Of a DNA stretch of 7,958 bases, positions 5,521 to 7,958 are shown piece after piece. The notes under the pieces were generated by a model. It was not told where the DNA came from. It saw only the letters and a program-made list of their open reading frames with translations, and searched no databases. Location of the stretch: assembly GCA_026193555.1 (NCBI GenBank), contig JAPHUU010000443.1, forward strand, positions 1-7,958. The letters are read 5' to 3'. A program made the translations under genes and the position numbers. Position 1 is the stretch's first letter. The number at the start of each line of letters is the position of its first letter. The DNA comes from Rhodanobacter sp. (GTDB lineage: Bacteria > Pseudomonadota > Gammaproteobacteria > Xanthomonadales > Rhodanobacteraceae).

Positions 5521-5931
5521 ATGCGCCGCATCCTGAGCATCCTTGCCCTGCTGACCGTGCTGCTGGCAGGCTGCGCCACGCAAAGGCGCAGCGACACGCT
5601 GACCACGACCATCACCGCCTACGGCAACACCCTGCGCTGGGGTGACTTCCAGAGCGCCGCGCAATTCATCGATCCGACGCTCCGCGCCGCACACCCGCTC
5701 AGCAAGCTGGACGTCGCCCGCTACAAGCAGGTGCGGGTGAGCGACTACGACAACGGCGCCGGCCCGGTGCCGCTCGGTGCCGATGACATGCAGCAGACCG
5801 TGCACATCAGCGTGATCAATATCCATACCCAGTCCGAGCGCTCGATCGTCGACCATCAGACCTGGCATTACGACGAAGCCACCAAGCATTGGTGGCTGAC
5901 CAGCGGGTTGCCCGACATCACCCGGGACTGA
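5521..5931 (+). CDS. Small outer-membrane-type lipoprotein of unknown function
   Basis: 136 residues. Seen: a classical lipoprotein signal, MRRILSILALLTVLLAGC, with two Arg, a hydrophobic core, and the lipobox LAGC ending at Cys18. Ala at position +2 (residue 19) contains no Asp retention signal, so Lol sorting to the outer membrane is expected. The mature part (about 118 residues) starts with a helix (TLTTTITAYGNTLRWGDFQSA), then alternates short polar strands and ends in a Trp-rich strand, TWHYDEATKHWWLT. This alternation resembles an NTF2-like or cystatin-like alpha+beta cone fold, but I do not recognise the family. GGGGA (5509-5513) sits 7 bases before the ATG as a ribosome site. The gene lies 56 bases after the madB-like gene and may be co-transcribed with it, depending on the hairpin between them. 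Confident that it is a lipoprotein; function unknown. Confidence 0.88.
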   Translation: MRRILSILALLTVLLAGCATQRRSDTLTTTITAYGNTLRWGDFQSAAQFIDPTLRAAHPLSKLDVARYKQVRVSDYDNGAGPVPLGADDMQQTVHISVINIHTQSERSIVDHQTWHYDEATKHWWLTSGLPDITRD

Positions 5932-5982
5932 ACCGCGGCATCGCCTGGACTCCGGGTCTGCGTGTCGATCGGGGAGTGGCCG

Positions 5983-5988
5983 TATAAT
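5983..5988 (+). promoter_or_regulatory. TATAAT -10 box upstream of the rhodanese gene
   Basis: An exact consensus TATAAT in otherwise GC-rich DNA, 40 bases upstream of the rhodanese ATG at 6029. The predicted transcription start is near 5995, giving a leader of about 30-35 bases. A -35 box is poor: the best-spaced hexamers around 5960-5966 do not resemble TTGACA. I take this as a real promoter for the rhodanese gene, separate from the lipoprotein transcript. Confidence 0.65.
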
Positions 5989-6028
5989 CGCCGGTTTACC
6001 CGGATCGGCGCGGCCACCGCGCCCTGGA

Positions 6029-6478
6029 ATGACGATGAACGAAGTCCTGCACAAGCTGCCCGAATTTCTCGGCAATCACCTGGCCCTGGCGGCCCTGTTC
6101 GTGATCCTGCTGGTGGCGTTGATCGTCATGCAGGTCGCCGAGCTGTTCAGCAAGATCAAGGAGCTGACCCCGGCCGGGCTCACCATCCTGATCAACCGCG
6201 ACACTCCGCTGCTGATCGACATTTCTCCCCGCGACAACTTCGAGAAGGCGCACATCCCCGGGGCGCGCCACGTGGCAATGAGCCAGTTCGACCCGGAGAA
6301 CAAGAGTCTGGCCAGCGCCAGGGAACTGCCGGTGGTGATCATCTGCCGGTCCGGCCAGACCGCGAGCAAGGCTGCGCAGCGTCTGGTCAAGGCCGGCTTC
6401 AACAGCGTCTACATCCTGGGTGGCGGCATGCTCGCCTGGCAGCAGGCGCAACTGCCGGTCGCCAAGGGCAGCAAGTAA
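6029..6478 (+). CDS. Membrane-anchored single-domain rhodanese (YibN-like sulfurtransferase)
   Basis: 149 residues. Seen: an N-terminal membrane helix at about residues 17-37 (ALAALFVILLVALIVMQVAEL), a basic linker, then one rhodanese domain from about 48 to 141. The CH2A-type motif is LLIDISPRDNFEKAHIPGAR (61-80). The active-site loop is ICRSGQTA (105-112) with catalytic Cys106, and GGGMLAW (131-137) closes the domain. Known: such proteins, like E. coli YibN, can carry a cysteine persulfide, but the physiological substrate is not established. The domain probably faces the cytoplasm. Two starts are close: ATG 6029 and ATG 6035 (MNEV). A GGA at 6026-6028 sits 6 bases before the second, so 6035 may be the true start. 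In many gammaproteobacteria this gene precedes grxC and secB; here it is followed by a convergent reductase gene instead, so that linkage is broken. Confidence 0.9.
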   Translation: MTMNEVLHKLPEFLGNHLALAALFVILLVALIVMQVAELFSKIKELTPAGLTILINRDTPLLIDISPRDNFEKAHIPGARHVAMSQFDPENKSLASARELPVVIICRSGQTASKAAQRLVKAGFNSVYILGGGMLAWQQAQLPVAKGSK

Positions 6479-6497
6479 CGCCCGCCCATCTGCGCTC

Positions 6498-7550
6498 CTA
6501 CGCTTCGCTGATGCCCGCGCGCGCCGCAATGATCTGCGCCAGTACATCCGGCGCATATTCGAACGAGTCGTAGTACAGGCGCGACTCCGGCAGTCCGGCA
6601 TCGAGAAACAGCTGGTGGCCGGCATGGATCATCGCCGGCGGCCCGCTCATGTAGACCTCGTGGCCGGACAGGTCCGGCTGATCTTCCAGCACCGCCTCGT
6701 GCACCAGACCACAACGCAAACCCATGGCCTGCTCCGGATCGGACACCACCGGGTGGAATTGCAGGTTCGGATGGTCGCTGGCCCAGCGCTCGGCCAGCGA
6801 ACGGAGATAGATGTCGCCGGCGCTGCGCGCGCCCCAGTACACCTGCATCGATCGCTGCGTGCCCAGCGCCATGAAATGCTCGACGATCGCCTTGACCGGG
6901 GCAAAGCCGGTACCGCCGGCCATGAACACCATCGGTCGCTCGGAATCCTCGCGCGGCACGAACGTGCCCAGTGGCCCTTCGACCCGCAGCCGATCGCCGA
7001 TGCGCAGTTCGTCGCTGACCCACGAGGTGAACCCGCCGCCGGCCACATGCCGCACGTGCAGCTCGATCATGCCGTCGGCGCGCGGCCCGTTGGCGATCGA
7101 GAACGGCCGTCGCCGATCGTCCTGCAGCAACACGTCCAGATACTGGCCAGGCAACCAGTTGAGCCTGGGTTCGCCCGACGCGGGCAGCAGCTGCAACCCG
7201 ATCACCTCCGGTGCCAGCTGCACCCTGGCGGCCACCACCACCTCGATCTGCCGCCGCGCGATATCCCGTGCCGAGGCCACCTCGCGCGCCTCGATCACAA
7301 GATCGCTGGCCGGCACCGCCTGGCACAACAGCACCGCATGTTGCGCCCGGGCACCCGGGTTCAACGCCAACGGCGGATTGCGCGGGTATTCGCAGCGCCC
7401 TTCGAGCAAGGTCGCCTTGCAGCTGCCGCAGACACCGGCGCGGCAGGAATACGGCAGTGCCACGCCCGCCCGTTGAGCTGCTTCCAGCACGGTTTCGCCC
7501 GCGGCCACCGAAAACTGGCGGCCTGAGAATTTCAGAGTGACGATATGCAC
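6498..7550 (-). CDS. Fused 2Fe-2S ferredoxin / FAD / NAD(P)H oxidoreductase
   Basis: 350 residues with three modules in order. Residues 1-88 form a plant-type ferredoxin with the cluster motif CRAGVCGSC (Cys36, Cys41, Cys44) and Cys76. Residues about 100-200 form a flavin-binding barrel with RPFSIAN (148-154) contacting FAD and GPLGTF (192-197). Residues about 205-335 form an NAD(P)H-binding domain with MAGGTGFAPV (210-219), YMSGPPAM (300-307) and the C-terminal YYDSFEYAPD (326-335). This is the arrangement of oxygenase reductases and AscD-like proteins. The usual database name in this lineage is 'CDP-6-deoxy-delta-3,4-glucoseen reductase', but no dideoxysugar gene is nearby, so I infer a general electron-transfer reductase with an unidentified partner. 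The first codon is GTG (7550-7548), read MHIVTLKF, and has no clear ribosome site. It is divergent from the thioesterase gene and ends 19 bases from the convergent rhodanese stop. Confidence 0.9.
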   Translation of the reverse strand: MHIVTLKFSGRQFSVAAGETVLEAAQRAGVALPYSCRAGVCGSCKATLLEGRCEYPRNPPLALNPGARAQHAVLLCQAVPASDLVIEAREVASARDIARRQIEVVVAARVQLAPEVIGLQLLPASGEPRLNWLPGQYLDVLLQDDRRRPFSIANGPRADGMIELHVRHVAGGGFTSWVSDELRIGDRLRVEGPLGTFVPREDSERPMVFMAGGTGFAPVKAIVEHFMALGTQRSMQVYWGARSAGDIYLRSLAERWASDHPNLQFHPVVSDPEQAMGLRCGLVHEAVLEDQPDLSGHEVYMSGPPAMIHAGHQLFLDAGLPESRLYYDSFEYAPDVLAQIIAARAGISEA

Positions 7551-7604
7551 GAAGGGGTTCTACTCAGCTCCTGCGCCGGCCCCACAACCCGATTCCGGTT
7601 GACG

Positions 7605-7624
7605 GGACAATGTCCAGCATTGTC
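7605..7624. promoter_or_regulatory. Overlapping small palindromes between the reductase and thioesterase genes
   Basis: The 124-base divergent gap between 7550 and 7675 holds GACAATG (7606-7612) and CATTGTC (7618-7624), exact inverted repeats with a TCCAG spacer. Overlapping them is GGACA-A-TGTCC (7605-7615), itself a dyad around one base. A TTGACG at 7599-7604 resembles a plus-strand -35 box, but no good -10 lies 16-18 bases downstream. The position suits an operator controlling one or both divergent genes. The symmetry is seen; the role is inferred. Confidence 0.4.
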
Positions 7625-7663
7625 GCGGCGATCATGGCGGACAACAATGCGGGCCTTGCCCTC

Positions 7664-7667
7664 AGGA
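7664..7667 (+). promoter_or_regulatory. Ribosome binding site AGGA for the thioesterase gene
   Basis: AGGA lies 7 bases upstream of ATG 7675. It selects this start over the frame that is open farther upstream, and it agrees with the N-terminus expected from homologues (MSIWKQ). Confidence 0.7.
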
Positions 7668-7674
7668 ATCAACC

Positions 7675-7958
7675 ATGAGCATCTGGAAACAGGACACCGA
7701 CCTGGCGCGCCTCAACGACTGGAGCGCCAACACCATGATGGAGATGCTGGGCATCCGCATGACCGCGGTCGGTGACGACTGGCTCCAGGGCACGATGCCG
7801 GTCGACCACCGCACCCACCAGCCCTATGGCCTGCTGCACGGCGGTGCCTCGGTGGTGCTGGCCGAGACCCTGGGCAGCACCGCCGCGATGCTGACGCTCG
7901 ATCCGGAAAAGGAACTTGCCGTGGGCCTGGACATCAACGCCAACCATGTCCGCGGGGT
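7675..7958 (+). CDS. ydiI: Hotdog-fold acyl-CoA thioesterase, YdiI/MenI-like, N-terminal part
   Basis: Partial: 94 residues before the right edge; homologues are about 135-140 residues, so roughly two thirds is present. Seen: a start MSIWKQ, then MPVDHRTHQPYGLLHGGASV (41-60), VLAETLGS (61-68), and GLDINANHVRG (84-94). This is very close, by memory, to E. coli YdiI (MenI), with Gln49, His55 and Glu64 at the catalytic positions, where Glu acts as base or nucleophile. Known: YdiI hydrolyses DHNA-CoA in menaquinone synthesis but also many other acyl- and aryl-CoA esters. If this is a ubiquinone-only Xanthomonadales organism, the DHNA-CoA role would not apply, and a general CoA-recycling or detoxification role is more likely. 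That is inference. It is a different hotdog subfamily from the MadB-like protein in this window. The start is set by the AGGA site 7 bases upstream. Confidence 0.88.
   Translation, partial: MSIWKQDTDLARLNDWSANTMMEMLGIRMTAVGDDWLQGTMPVDHRTHQPYGLLHGGASVVLAETLGSTAAMLTLDPEKELAVGLDINANHVRG

Noticed and set aside
6420..7526. A 368-codon plus-strand frame opposite the reductase gene.
   Set aside because: Antisense to a gene with clear ferredoxin, FAD and NAD motifs, and its start lies inside the rhodanese gene. It is a GC-rich shadow.

Overview
The window reads as core-genome DNA from a GC-rich gammaproteobacterium, most likely of the Xanthomonadales (a Rhodanobacter/Dyella/Xanthomonas-like relative). 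This placement is an inference. It rests on the strong G/C bias at third codon positions, the hemD-hemX-hemY block, a standalone YiiD_C-type hotdog protein, a membrane-anchored rhodanese, and a fused ferredoxin/flavin reductase of the type usually labelled 'CDP-6-deoxy-delta-3,4-glucoseen reductase'. I see no insertion sequence, phage gene, tRNA, rRNA or CRISPR array.

Layout, left to right. (1) Bases 1-895, minus strand: N-terminal 298 residues of a membrane-anchored protein with a GH18-like domain, running off the left edge. (2) Bases 1112-1450, plus: a small three-helix membrane protein of unknown function, divergent from the first gene and convergent with hemY. (3) Bases 1469-4906, minus: a haem-biosynthesis block read as hemD, hemX, hemY. 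hemX and hemY overlap by 4 bases. hemD and hemX are separated by 226 bases that contain a protein-like reading frame with no normal start codon and a GC-rich hairpin. (4) Bases 4921-4957: a perfect 14-bp inverted repeat between the divergent hemD and madB-like genes. (5) Bases 4991-6478, plus: a standalone YiiD_C/MadB-type hotdog protein, a small lipoprotein, and a membrane-anchored single-domain rhodanese with its own TATAAT box. (6) Bases 6498-7550, minus: the 2Fe-2S/FAD/NAD(P)H reductase, convergent with the rhodanese. (7) Bases 7675 to the right edge, plus: a YdiI/MenI-like hotdog thioesterase, divergent from the reductase.

Functionally, HemD makes the uroporphyrinogen III ring, and HemX and HemY are inner-membrane accessory proteins of the same pathway. 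The MadB-like protein would feed initiation of fatty acid synthesis, and the last gene is a general acyl-CoA thioesterase. These blocks look like independent housekeeping units. I do not see a complete new multi-gene system. The features most worth follow-up are the start-less reading frame between hemD and hemX, the symmetric element between hemD and madB, the GH18-like membrane protein cut by the left edge, and the uncharacterised small membrane protein.
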